NCBI RefSeq assembly: GCF_002160055.1
Contig: NZ_NFJV01000001.1
Span: 124,001-188,000 of the forward strand
Direction of reading: 5' to 3'
From: Mediterranea sp. An20
GTDB lineage: Bacteria; Bacteroidota; Bacteroidia; Bacteroidales; Bacteroidaceae
DNA length: 64,000 nt
The notes beneath the pieces are model-generated. The model was not told the origin of the DNA, made no database searches, and was given only the letters and a program-made list of their open reading frames with translations. How positions within the stretch are numbered: the stretch's first letter is position 1; each line of letters opens with the position of its first letter. Positions 28,403-36,166 of this stretch are shown in pieces. The translations under genes were made by a program, and so were the position numbers.

Positions 28403-28410
28403 CAAATATA
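28403..28410 (-). promoter_or_regulatory. Possible -7 box upstream of the barrel gene
   Basis: TATATTTG on the minus strand, 277 bases from the start codon; if used, the repeat array would be in the leader. Confidence 0.3.
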
Positions 28411-28444
28411 CGCCCTTCTGCCTAAAGAACAAGACCGCAATACG

Positions 28445-29734
28445 TTAAATAAAATAAAAGAGTAACAGCACTCCTGCGTGCACGGCAATCACAATGCCGA
28501 ATCCCAGCACGGCCCAGCGCCGCAAGGGACTCCGGCGTCCGGCGAAGAACAGGGCATAGCACAGGTTGACAGCGATGTTGCTGATGATAGCTTGCAGACT
28601 GCAGGCTGCCACCAACCCAACGGTGACATTGCCCGTGCCCTGCAACAAGTTCAGGATGAAAGGCGTAATGTCGCTCACACCAGAGACGAACGACAGCACC
28701 GTCAGACCGCCCGTACCGGCATAGAGCAGCGTGTAATGCGTCAGCAACGTAAACACCACGAAGAGCAGGGCAAATATCAAAGCCACCTTGAACTCCAGCG
28801 GGTTGCCGGCATCGGTATCGGCAGCCTGGACGTCGACCCGGGCACTGCGATGCCGGTGCAGCCACCATGCCACCGCGGCAGACACCCCTGCCATGAGCAA
28901 CAGATAAGGATAGATGACGGCCAGTGTCTCGCGGCTGAAGATACCCGTCAGGATAAGAAAGCGCAAGAACATCATGCTCACAGCCATCAGCATGGCCGCC
29001 GCATATTCGGGTACCTCGCCGGGAGAAGCCCCGCGGCTCTTGCGCGCCAGCACCGAGATGGTGGCAGTACTGCTGTAGAGCCCGCCCACGATGCCCGATA
29101 CCAGGATGCCTGACTCGCGGAAGACATACCGCCTCAGCAGATAAGACAAATAGGAAATGCCCGATACCACCACCGTGGCCAGCCACACGCTATAGGGGGT
29201 CAGGTTGATGCCCGGAATCAGTACCTTGTCGGGCAGCATGGGCAGGATGATGCCGCTGATGGCAAGGAATTTGGCCAGCGTAATCATCTCGTCGTTCTTC
29301 ATGCGCTGCGCCAGTTCGGTAAAGGTGTGCTTCAGCTCGGTGAGCAGCAACACGACCACAACCACCATGACATAAAACCACGATGGCTGCGTAATGACGA
29401 CAGGTGCCAGGCAATAAGTGATGAGGGCAATGATAATGGTTGTGACGCCGAATACGTGATATTGTGCCTGCTTGACGTAATAGTTCAACGCCAGCAACAC
29501 ACCCAACACCGCTCCTCCACCTAAGAACAAGCGGTATTCGGCTGGGTCAAGAATATAAAGCAGATACCCCAGTATGCCGATAAAGGTAAAAGTGCGGTCG
29601 GTACCGAACAGCGTCGTCTCGCCTTCGCGCTTCAGGCTGATGCGCCGCTGCGACAGGCCGATGAGCAGCGAGAAAAGCGTCACCAGCAGAAAGGTGACAA
29701 ACTCTTGGGGCAGATATTGGTAGACTTTCTCCAT
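28445..29734 (-). CDS. MgtC/SapB and DUF4010 family membrane protein
   Basis: The 429-residue protein begins with an MgtC/SapB-like block (FVTFLLVTLFSLLIGLSQRR; TFTFIGILGYLLYIL, about residues 10-140) and continues with a DUF4010-like multi-helix region (150-425). About 12 membrane helices are expected. The family is found in many gut bacteria; the molecular function is not established. It is the last gene of a three-gene minus-strand run, 28 bases after the CYTH gene. Confidence 0.85.
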   Translation of the reverse strand: MEKVYQYLPQEFVTFLLVTLFSLLIGLSQRRISLKREGETTLFGTDRTFTFIGILGYLLYILDPAEYRLFLGGGAVLGVLLALNYYVKQAQYHVFGVTTIIIALITYCLAPVVITQPSWFYVMVVVVVLLLTELKHTFTELAQRMKNDEMITLAKFLAISGIILPMLPDKVLIPGINLTPYSVWLATVVVSGISYLSYLLRRYVFRESGILVSGIVGGLYSSTATISVLARKSRGASPGEVPEYAAAMLMAVSMMFLRFLILTGIFSRETLAVIYPYLLLMAGVSAAVAWWLHRHRSARVDVQAADTDAGNPLEFKVALIFALLFVVFTLLTHYTLLYAGTGGLTVLSFVSGVSDITPFILNLLQGTGNVTVGLVAACSLQAIISNIAVNLCYALFFAGRRSPLRRWAVLGFGIVIAVHAGVLLLFYFI

Positions 29735-29762
29735 CGGCTGTTTACATCGTCGGTTGTTCCCG

Positions 29763-30254
29763 TTACATTCCCGATTTTTCTTCTTCGCTCCACGTGCTGT
29801 ACGGCCTTTGCATCAGCTGCGAATTGTAATAGCGCACCTGTCCTGTCACCTCACGCCCCAGGAAAGGCGGGCGTTCGAAGGCTTCGCCGGTAGCAGAAAG
29901 CTCGACTTCTGCCACCACCAGTCCGCGGTTGTCGCCCTGAAACTCATCCACCTCGAAGGTATGGCCGCCATAAGGCACTATATAGCGTGTTTTGTCGATG
30001 ACGCCGCCCACGCAAAGCTCCATCAACTCACGGGCTTCGTCTGCGGGAATTTCCTTTTCCCACTCGTAACGGCTCAGGCCGTTGTCAGCCGAAGGGCCTT
30101 TGATGGTGAGGTAGCCGTGGTTGTCGCGGATGCGCACACGGACCGTCCGTCCGCGGTCACTGCAGATGTAGCCCTGCGTGATGCGGCTGGCAGAGACAGC
30201 AGCCGACTGCCAATCGCCCGCCAGCAGAAACTTGCGTTCAATCTCCTGCGCCAT
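29763..30254 (-). CDS. CYTH domain protein (triphosphate tunnel metalloenzyme)
   Basis: The 163-residue product carries the hallmark EIERKFLL at residues 4-11, followed by alternating charged strands: RVRIRDNHGYLTIKGPS, YEWEKEIP, KTRYIVPY, FEVDEFQG, AEVELS. Members bind triphosphate substrates in a beta-barrel tunnel and act as triphosphatases or adenylate cyclases; bacterial single-domain members are often inorganic triphosphatases. It begins 6 bases after the 45-residue membrane protein gene. Confidence 0.9.
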   Translation of the reverse strand: MAQEIERKFLLAGDWQSAAVSASRITQGYICSDRGRTVRVRIRDNHGYLTIKGPSADNGLSRYEWEKEIPADEARELMELCVGGVIDKTRYIVPYGGHTFEVDEFQGDNRGLVVAEVELSATGEAFERPPFLGREVTGQVRYYNSQLMQRPYSTWSEEEKSGM

Positions 30255-30260
30255 ACGACG

Positions 30261-30398
30261 TCATGCCCAAATGGTATAAGCCACCAACATGATAACGATA
30301 AGGATGAGAGCTATGACGGTAAACGTCAGCATCACTTTCTTGCCTTGCTGTTCCTCACGCTGTGTATGTGTCACACGTTTTCTCTGGTTCTTACTCAT
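30261..30398 (-). CDS. Small 45-residue membrane protein
   Basis: An ATG at 30398 opens a 46-codon frame with a strongly basic N-terminus (MSKNQRKRVTHTQREEQQGK) and one hydrophobic helix (about residues 23-43) ending in YTIWA. The frame stops 6 bases before the CYTH start, so the two are probably co-translated. The positive-inside pattern predicts a cytoplasmic N-terminus. I do not know its function; its tight spacing and clear amphipathic layout argue that it is real. Confidence 0.65.
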   Translation of the reverse strand: MSKNQRKRVTHTQREEQQGKKVMLTFTVIALILIVIMLVAYTIWA

Positions 30399-30512
30399 GG
30401 TCTTGAATGTTTTTTAAGTTCAACGGGAAGCAAAGTAAGGAGAAATTCCGGAAGTTTGCAAGAAAAAAAAGAAAAAACCGTCTTACCCGGTGCCGCGCCC
30501 CGTCCGGCATGC

Positions 30513-31409
30513 TCAGTTCAGCCTGTATTCCCCCGGCGCTTGTCCCGTATATTTCTTGAATACGAAACTAAACTGGCACACGTTGGCAAAGCCCAGCCTC
30601 CGCGACACCTGGGCAGGCGTGGCACGGTCGGCTTGCAGCATCCGTTTGGCAGCTTCGAGGCGGCGGAAATACAGGTACTCGGTGGGTGTCTTGCCCGTCT
30701 GGAAGCGCAGCAAGTCGCAGAAATAGGCCTCGCTAAGCCCCAGGTCTGCTGCCCATTCGGCAGCCGTAGGGAAATGCCCGCGTTCCAGGCAGCCTTCGTC
30801 GATGCCGCTGTCTACCAATCGTTCCAGGCGGCGGAGCAGCGACTTGTTTTTTTCTTCACGCGTGATGAACTGCCGTTCGTAGAAACGCGAGCAGTAGTCG
30901 AGCAACAACTCAATGAGCCGTGAGAGCAGTGTACGGCTGTGCATATCGATGGGATGGTGCAGCTCCTCGCCGATGTCGTCGAAATAACGGCGCACACAAG
31001 CCGTCTCCCGTTGCGACAAGTGCAGGGCCTCTTCCTTGCAGTAACGGAAAAAAGAGTATTGTCCGATGTGGCTGCTGAGCGTGGTACACAGCAGCAGGGC
31101 CGGGTCGAACGCCAACAGCAGTCCTTTGCCCGGCAGGGTATTGTCGCGGCTCATGCGGAACACCTCGCCGGGCGTGAGAAACACCATAGTGGCATAGCCG
31201 AAGTCGTAATAGCGCCGCCCACAGCACCCGCAGTTGCCGGGACAGTCTTCGATGAGCAGGATGGCATAGAACTCAAACTTCACGGCATCCTGCTCCACGC
31301 CCGGATTTTCCAGATTAATGAGCGAAGCCTGCGGATGCAGCGTCCGACTTCCCAGGCAGCGGTTGCACTCGTACACGGTCTTTATATCCAGAATCTTCTT
31401 TTCGTCCAT
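30513..31409 (-). CDS. AraC family transcriptional regulator with cysteine-rich sensor region
   Basis: The 298-residue regulator has a C-terminal AraC DNA-binding domain (about 195-298: FPTAAEWAADLGLSEAYFCD; RRLEAAKRML; VSRRLGFANVCQFSFVFKKY). The N-terminal half is a cupin-like effector region with an unusual cysteine set, CNRC near residue 15 and CPGNCGCC near residues 56-63. I took the ATG at 31409; the frame is open 14 codons further but crosses the gap side. It is divergent from a TonB-dependent receptor gene and is the obvious candidate regulator. Confidence 0.88.
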   Translation of the reverse strand: MDEKKILDIKTVYECNRCLGSRTLHPQASLINLENPGVEQDAVKFEFYAILLIEDCPGNCGCCGRRYYDFGYATMVFLTPGEVFRMSRDNTLPGKGLLLAFDPALLLCTTLSSHIGQYSFFRYCKEEALHLSQRETACVRRYFDDIGEELHHPIDMHSRTLLSRLIELLLDYCSRFYERQFITREEKNKSLLRRLERLVDSGIDEGCLERGHFPTAAEWAADLGLSEAYFCDLLRFQTGKTPTEYLYFRRLEAAKRMLQADRATPAQVSRRLGFANVCQFSFVFKKYTGQAPGEYRLN

Positions 31410-31455
31410 AGTCAGTCTGAAGAAAGCAAACGGCACAGATGCTGTTTGCACGCTG

Positions 31456-31463
31456 CAAAGATA
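31456..31463 (-). promoter_or_regulatory. -7 box for the AraC regulator
   Basis: TATCTTTG on the minus strand, 46 bases upstream of the chosen ATG. Confidence 0.45.
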
Positions 31464-31598
31464 GGCACCGGCGCAGGAAACGGCTCTACCCGGATTACTT
31501 TTACATTAACCTTTTTTACGGTTTTCGCCCCATCCCCCTCCGGCATGCCCTTCCTGCCCGCCGACAAGCACTTCTCCCACTAAGTTCCGGAGGCCAAC

Positions 31599-31664
31599 CG
31601 GAAATACCTTTGCAGCCCGCTGGAAAGCCTTTGGCAGTACGCTTCCAACAGCTTAGCAATCAAC
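31599..31664. repeat. 22-base tandem array, three units (array 7)
   Basis: Units start at 31599, 31621 and 31643 with cores ATACCTTTGCAGC, AGCCTTTGGCAG and CAGCTTAGCA. The array sits in the middle of the 457-base divergent gap between the AraC regulator and the TonB receptor. Apart from the two -7 boxes nothing else is recognisable there. Confidence 0.65.
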
Positions 31665-31785
31665 GTCCGACAGCCTGGGAACGGTTTCCTGCGGGATGCC
31701 TGGCGGAAAGAACGGAAAATGCCATTGCCGTAAAATGGGTAGCAACATCTGTAATCAGGATACGATTCGGGAAGCCGGGAGGTGT

Positions 31786-31793
31786 TATCTTTG
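31786..31793 (+). promoter_or_regulatory. -7 box for the TonB-dependent receptor
   Basis: TATCTTTG, 73 bases before the ATG at 31867. There is no TTTG 19-21 bases upstream, which fits a gene needing an activator. Confidence 0.45.
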
Positions 31794-31866
31794 CAGCGTT
31801 TTTCCCGCCCTTCTTCTACGGAGACGGAATAACGAATTACCTATAACCCCCTAAAAGAATACAAGA

Positions 31867-33747
31867 ATGAAACAACTCCTCCTTTCTGCCCTGCTCTTAG
31901 GGCTTGCCCCGGCTGCGCTTCCGGCCGCCGAACCGGCAGACTCCCTCGGCGTGCGCGAGGGCGACATGCTGCACGAAGTAGTAGTGACCGGCACCCGCAA
32001 CGCCACCGACATCCGACACCTTCCCATGACCATCAGCGTCGTAGGCCGCCCGCAACTGGAAAACCGTTACCAGCCCTCCATCCTCCCCGCGCTGGCAGAG
32101 CAGGTGCCGGGACTGTTCGTCACCAACCGCGGTGTCATGGGCTACGGCGTGTCGACCGGCGCGGCGGGCGGACTGAGCCTGCGCGGCCTGTCGGGCAGTG
32201 CACAGATGCTGGTGCTCATCGACGGACACCCGCAATACATGGGCCTCTTCGGGCATCCTATCTCCGACTCCTACCAGACGCTGCTGGCCGAACGCGTGGA
32301 GGTGCTGCGCGGACCGGCCTCGGTGCTCTACGGCTCGAACGCCATGGGCGGCGTCATCAACATCGTCACCCGCCGGATGTACGAAGACGGTGTAAAGACC
32401 GACATCAACGTAGGGGCAGGCTCTTACGGCACGGTGCAGGCAGAAGCTGTCAACCGCGTGCGCAGCGGACGGTTCAGCAGCACGGCAGCCTTCTCTTACA
32501 ACCGCACCGACGGACACCGCGCCGACATGGGCTTCGAACAATACAACGGCTATGCCAAACTGGCGTATGACCTGACGCAAAACTGGCGCTTGTGGGGCGA
32601 CGTGAACATGACGCACTTCAACGCTTCCAACCCCGGAGAGGTCGGCGAACCGCTCTTCGACAATGACTCACGCATCACCCGCGGTATGGCATCTGCCATG
32701 CTGGAGAACCACTACGACCGCACGTCGGGCGCACTGAGTTTCTTCTACAACTGGGGCAGGCACAAGATAAACGACGGCTACGGACCGGGCGAAAGTCCGC
32801 AGGAATCGCTCTTCCACAGCAAAGACCTGATGATGGGCCTGTCGTGGTATCAGAGTGCGGAACTCTACGAGGGCAACCGGCTGACTGTGGGATTCGACTA
32901 CCAGCACTTCGGCGGCGAATCGTGGAACGTGGCCGTGGCCGACGGCACGCGCATCCCCGGCGTGGAAAAAACACAAGACGAGGTAGCTGCCTATGCCGAC
33001 TTCCGCCAGGATTTCGGCCAATGGCTCTCGCTCAATGCCGGCTTACGCGTCGACCACCACTCGCACGTGGGTACCGAGCTTATCCCGCAGGGCGGACTGG
33101 CCTTCCACCTGCCCCGGCAGACCGAACTGAAGGCCATGGTCAGCAAGGGTTTCCGCAACCCCACCATCCGCGAAATGTACATGTTCCCCCCACAAAACCC
33201 CGACCTGAGACCGGAACGGCTGATGAACTACGAGCTGTCATTCAGCCAAATGCTCTTAAACGGCGCACTGACCTACGGTGCCAACCTGTTCTACATCGAC
33301 GGCTCTAACCTCATCATGACCACCCGCGTAGACGGCCGGCCGCACAACGTAAACAGCGGCGACATCGAAAACTGGGGGCTGGAGGCCAATGCCGCCTGGC
33401 GCATCAGCCCCTCCTGGAACGTAAATGCCAACTACAGCTGGGTACACATGGAGAATCCCGTCATCTCTGCCCCCCAACACAAATTCTACGCCGGAGCCGA
33501 CTTCCACCGCGGCCGTTGGAGTGCTTCGACCGGCCTGCAATATGTCAAGGGGCTGTATACCTCGGTAGGCGAAAACGCCACAACGGAAAACTTCCTGCTC
33601 TGGAACCTCCGCGCCTCCTACCGTCTCTGCCCCTATGCCTCGCTCTTCGTGCGCGGCGAAAACCTGCTGGCACAACGCTACGAAGTGATGCTGGGCTATC
33701 CCATGCCCAAAGCCACGTTCCTGGGCGGGGTAAGCGTAAGTTTCTGA
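31867..33747 (+). CDS. TonB-dependent outer-membrane receptor
   Basis: The 626-residue protein has a signal peptide (1-20), a TonB-box-like region (HEVVVTGTR, about 35-43), a plug domain with MLVLIDGHPQYMG and RVEVLRGPASVLYGSNAMGGVINIVT (about 115-165) and a 22-strand-type barrel ending in FLGGVSVSF with the expected terminal phenylalanine. It lacks the N-terminal carboxypeptidase-like domain of SusC proteins, so it belongs to the siderophore/heme/cobalamin type. The FRNPTIREMYMFPPQNPDLRPE stretch (in pieces) is typical of heme or iron receptors. It is divergent from a cysteine-rich AraC regulator. Confidence 0.92.
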   Translation: MKQLLLSALLLGLAPAALPAAEPADSLGVREGDMLHEVVVTGTRNATDIRHLPMTISVVGRPQLENRYQPSILPALAEQVPGLFVTNRGVMGYGVSTGAAGGLSLRGLSGSAQMLVLIDGHPQYMGLFGHPISDSYQTLLAERVEVLRGPASVLYGSNAMGGVINIVTRRMYEDGVKTDINVGAGSYGTVQAEAVNRVRSGRFSSTAAFSYNRTDGHRADMGFEQYNGYAKLAYDLTQNWRLWGDVNMTHFNASNPGEVGEPLFDNDSRITRGMASAMLENHYDRTSGALSFFYNWGRHKINDGYGPGESPQESLFHSKDLMMGLSWYQSAELYEGNRLTVGFDYQHFGGESWNVAVADGTRIPGVEKTQDEVAAYADFRQDFGQWLSLNAGLRVDHHSHVGTELIPQGGLAFHLPRQTELKAMVSKGFRNPTIREMYMFPPQNPDLRPERLMNYELSFSQMLLNGALTYGANLFYIDGSNLIMTTRVDGRPHNVNSGDIENWGLEANAAWRISPSWNVNANYSWVHMENPVISAPQHKFYAGADFHRGRWSASTGLQYVKGLYTSVGENATTENFLLWNLRASYRLCPYASLFVRGENLLAQRYEVMLGYPMPKATFLGGVSVSF

Positions 33748-33797
33748 ACAACAGCACCGGTACGCCGACATGCCACACTGCTGCACAGGCGACTGTC

Positions 33798-33863
33798 GGC
33801 AAGCGCTTAGAAGCTGGCTTTCAAGGGCTTGGCAACACGCTGCCAAGCCCTTGGAAATTTGCC
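33798..33863. repeat. 22-base tandem array, three units (array 8)
   Basis: Units begin at 33798 (GGCAAGCGCTTAGAAGC), 33820 (TTCAAGGGCTTGGCA) and 33842 (GCCAAGCCCTTGGAA). The second and third are near-perfect reverse complements and can form a stem of about 14 pairs. In the 336-base gap between the TonB receptor and the GH20 gene it is followed by a second, larger palindrome. Confidence 0.75.
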
Positions 33864-33950
33864 CGTGAGCCCTCGGGCCGCTTTCGGTCCACTGTGCGGG
33901 AAGAACGGCCGGAACCCGGCAAGTTCTGAATGATTTCTGAATAATTCCTA

Positions 33951-34015
33951 AAAGAAAGAACCGGAGACCCAAAAGATAAGGCGAAAGTCTTATCTTTGTT
34001 TCCGGTTCTTTCTTT
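33951..34015. other. Large nested palindrome with an embedded -7 box
   Basis: AAAGAAAGAACCGGA (33951-33965) pairs perfectly with its complement at 34001-34015, and inside it AAAGATAAG (33972-33980) pairs with CTTATCTTT (33989-33997). TATCTTTG at 33991-33998 also matches the Bacteroides -7 box. It could be a terminator for the upstream receptor gene, a promoter with a symmetric operator for the GH20 gene, or both. Confidence 0.6.
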
Positions 34016-34083
34016 ATGTTAAAACAGATGGGAACCATCCGCAAGAGCTTTTATACTATTATTATTCATTAAACAACAAAACC

Positions 34084-36069
34084 ATGAAAGGAATCACCCT
34101 TTTCCGAAAAGCCCTGTGCACCGCAGGCATGCTGTTGCTCACCTGCCTTTGCGTGCAGGCGCAAAATCCCAAACCCTTTGTCATCCCCGAACTGAAAGAG
34201 TGGCAGGGGAAGAAAGGTGACTTTATGCCCACCAGCCAGACACGCATCGTGTGCGATGCCGAAGAACTGTTGCCCGTGGCCCGGCAGTTTGCCGAAGACT
34301 ACGAGGCCATGTTTGGCGTAAAGCCCGAAGTGACTACCGGCAAAAGCCGCAACGGCGACTTCCGCCTCAGCCTGAAGAACAACAAGAAGCTGGGCACGGA
34401 AGGCTACACCATCCGCATCGGCAGCCAGGTGAGCGTATCGGCTCCCCAACCCATCGGCGTTTACTGGGCCACACGCACCCTGTTGCAGATGAGCGAACAG
34501 AGCGAAAACCGCAGCCTCCCCCAAGGCAACATCACCGACTGGCCCGATTATGCCGTGCGCGGATTCATGATGGACTGCGGACGCAAGTATATCCCGCTGG
34601 ACTACCTGCGCGACTTCGCCCAAATCATGTCCTACTACAAGATGAACACGTTCCAGATTCACCTCAACGACAACGGCTTCAAACAGTTCTTTGAGAACGA
34701 CTGGGACAAGACATACGCCGCCTTCCGCTTGGAAAGCGAAACCTTCCCCGGACTGACAGCCCGCGACGGACACTATACGAAAGCCGAATTCCGCGACTTC
34801 CAGAAGGAAGCCGCCGCACGCTACGTGGAAATCATCCCCGAAATAGACGCTCCCGCCCATACGCTGGCATTCAGCCATTACAAACCCGAACTGGGCAGCA
34901 AGGAATACGGCATGGACCACTTCGACCTCTCCAACCCGGAAGTTTACACTTTCATGGACGCATTGTTCAAAGAATATCTGGAGGGCGATGACCCTGTGTT
35001 CGTAGGTCCGCGCGTCAACATCGGTACCGACGAATACTCCAACAAAGACAAGGAAGTGGTAGAGCAGTTCCGCGCTTTCACCGACCACTATATTAAGTAT
35101 GTAGAAGGATTCGGCAAGCAAGTCTGCATGTGGGGAGCCCTGACCCATGCCAAGGGCGAAACACCGGTTAAATCGGACAATGTCATCATGAATCTCTGGT
35201 ACAACGGATACGCTAACCCGAAAGACATGGTGGAACAGGGGTACAAGCTCATCAGCATGCCCGATGGCTTGCTCTACATTGTGCCTGCCGCCGGTTACTA
35301 CTACGACTACCTGAATACCGAACACCTGTATAAGAACTGGACTCCGGCGCACGTGGGCGATGTAGTGTTCGACGAGAAAGACCCCGCCATCCTCGGTGGC
35401 ATGTTTGCCGTATGGAACGACCATGTAGGCAACGGCATCTCGGTGAAAGATATTCATCACCGCGCTTATCCCGCCCTTCAGACGCTGGCTGCCAAGATGT
35501 GGGACGGTGTCAACGTCACCTTGCCCTACGAGGAGTTTGCCGCCAAGAGCCAGCTGCTGAGCGAGGCTCCGGGTGTCAACGAACTGGGACGCTGGGGCAA
35601 ACCGGGCAACCTCATCCTCTCTTTGCCCGCTGTAAAGGCTGGCGACAAGATGGGCTATCCGGAAGTGGGCTACGACTACACGGTAGAGTTTGACATCACT
35701 GCTGCCGACGAGCAGCCCGGCACGGAACTGTTCCGCTCGGACAACGCCGTATTCTATCTCTCCGACCCCATCAGTCAGAAGTTAGGTTTCGCCCGCGACG
35801 GCTACCTGTACACTTTCGACTACCAGTTCTTCCCCGGTGAGAAGGCACATGTATCCATCGAAGGCGACAATACCTCTACCATACTGCGGGTTAACGGCAA
35901 GGCGGTAGGACAACTGAATACCCGTACCGTCTACCACTCCAACGAGGATAAGAAAGCAGGCCTGAGAGTTGTTCCCACCTTAGTGTTCCCGCTGCAAAAG
36001 GCAGGCAACTTCAAGGCAGGCATCGCCAACTTCAAGGTCTACAACTACAAGGTGAGCGAGAAGAAATAA
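34084..36069 (+). CDS. Glycoside hydrolase family 20 beta-hexosaminidase-like protein
   Basis: The 661-residue product has a signal peptide (1-22, ending CVQAQ), a GH20b-like N-terminal domain (about 30-140) and a TIM barrel (150-480) with RGFMMDCGRKYIPLDYLRDF, FQIHLNDNGF, IIPEIDAPAHTLAF and VNIGTDEYS. The Asp-Glu pair near residue 313 is the expected catalytic pair, but the motif reads GTDE instead of the common GGDE. A C-terminal lectin-like region (about 510-655) follows. It should remove terminal GlcNAc or GalNAc from glycans in the periplasm or at the surface. It ends at a strong terminator. Confidence 0.88.
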   Translation: MKGITLFRKALCTAGMLLLTCLCVQAQNPKPFVIPELKEWQGKKGDFMPTSQTRIVCDAEELLPVARQFAEDYEAMFGVKPEVTTGKSRNGDFRLSLKNNKKLGTEGYTIRIGSQVSVSAPQPIGVYWATRTLLQMSEQSENRSLPQGNITDWPDYAVRGFMMDCGRKYIPLDYLRDFAQIMSYYKMNTFQIHLNDNGFKQFFENDWDKTYAAFRLESETFPGLTARDGHYTKAEFRDFQKEAAARYVEIIPEIDAPAHTLAFSHYKPELGSKEYGMDHFDLSNPEVYTFMDALFKEYLEGDDPVFVGPRVNIGTDEYSNKDKEVVEQFRAFTDHYIKYVEGFGKQVCMWGALTHAKGETPVKSDNVIMNLWYNGYANPKDMVEQGYKLISMPDGLLYIVPAAGYYYDYLNTEHLYKNWTPAHVGDVVFDEKDPAILGGMFAVWNDHVGNGISVKDIHHRAYPALQTLAAKMWDGVNVTLPYEEFAAKSQLLSEAPGVNELGRWGKPGNLILSLPAVKAGDKMGYPEVGYDYTVEFDITAADEQPGTELFRSDNAVFYLSDPISQKLGFARDGYLYTFDYQFFPGEKAHVSIEGDNTSTILRVNGKAVGQLNTRTVYHSNEDKKAGLRVVPTLVFPLQKAGNFKAGIANFKVYNYKVSEKK

Positions 36070-36091
36070 GGCTGCGAAAGCCAGACACTAC

Positions 36092-36141
36092 AAAGGGGGC
36101 AGATACCTTCTCCGCCATGCGCGGTGGTATCTGCCCCCTTT
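36092..36141. terminator. Strong bidirectional terminator
   Basis: AAAGGGGGCAGATACC (36092-36107) and its perfect complement (36126-36141) form a 16-pair stem, followed by TCTTTGAGTT. It lies between the convergent GH20 and prfB genes. Confidence 0.85.
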
Positions 36142-36166
36142 CTTTGAGTTGTATTCCGTACAGCCG

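Noticed and set aside
31605..31612. TACCTTTG inside array 7 as a promoter for the TonB receptor
   Set aside because: The array unit itself often reads ATACCTTGG, one base from the -7 consensus, and a better-placed TATCTTTG lies at 31786; likely coincidence.
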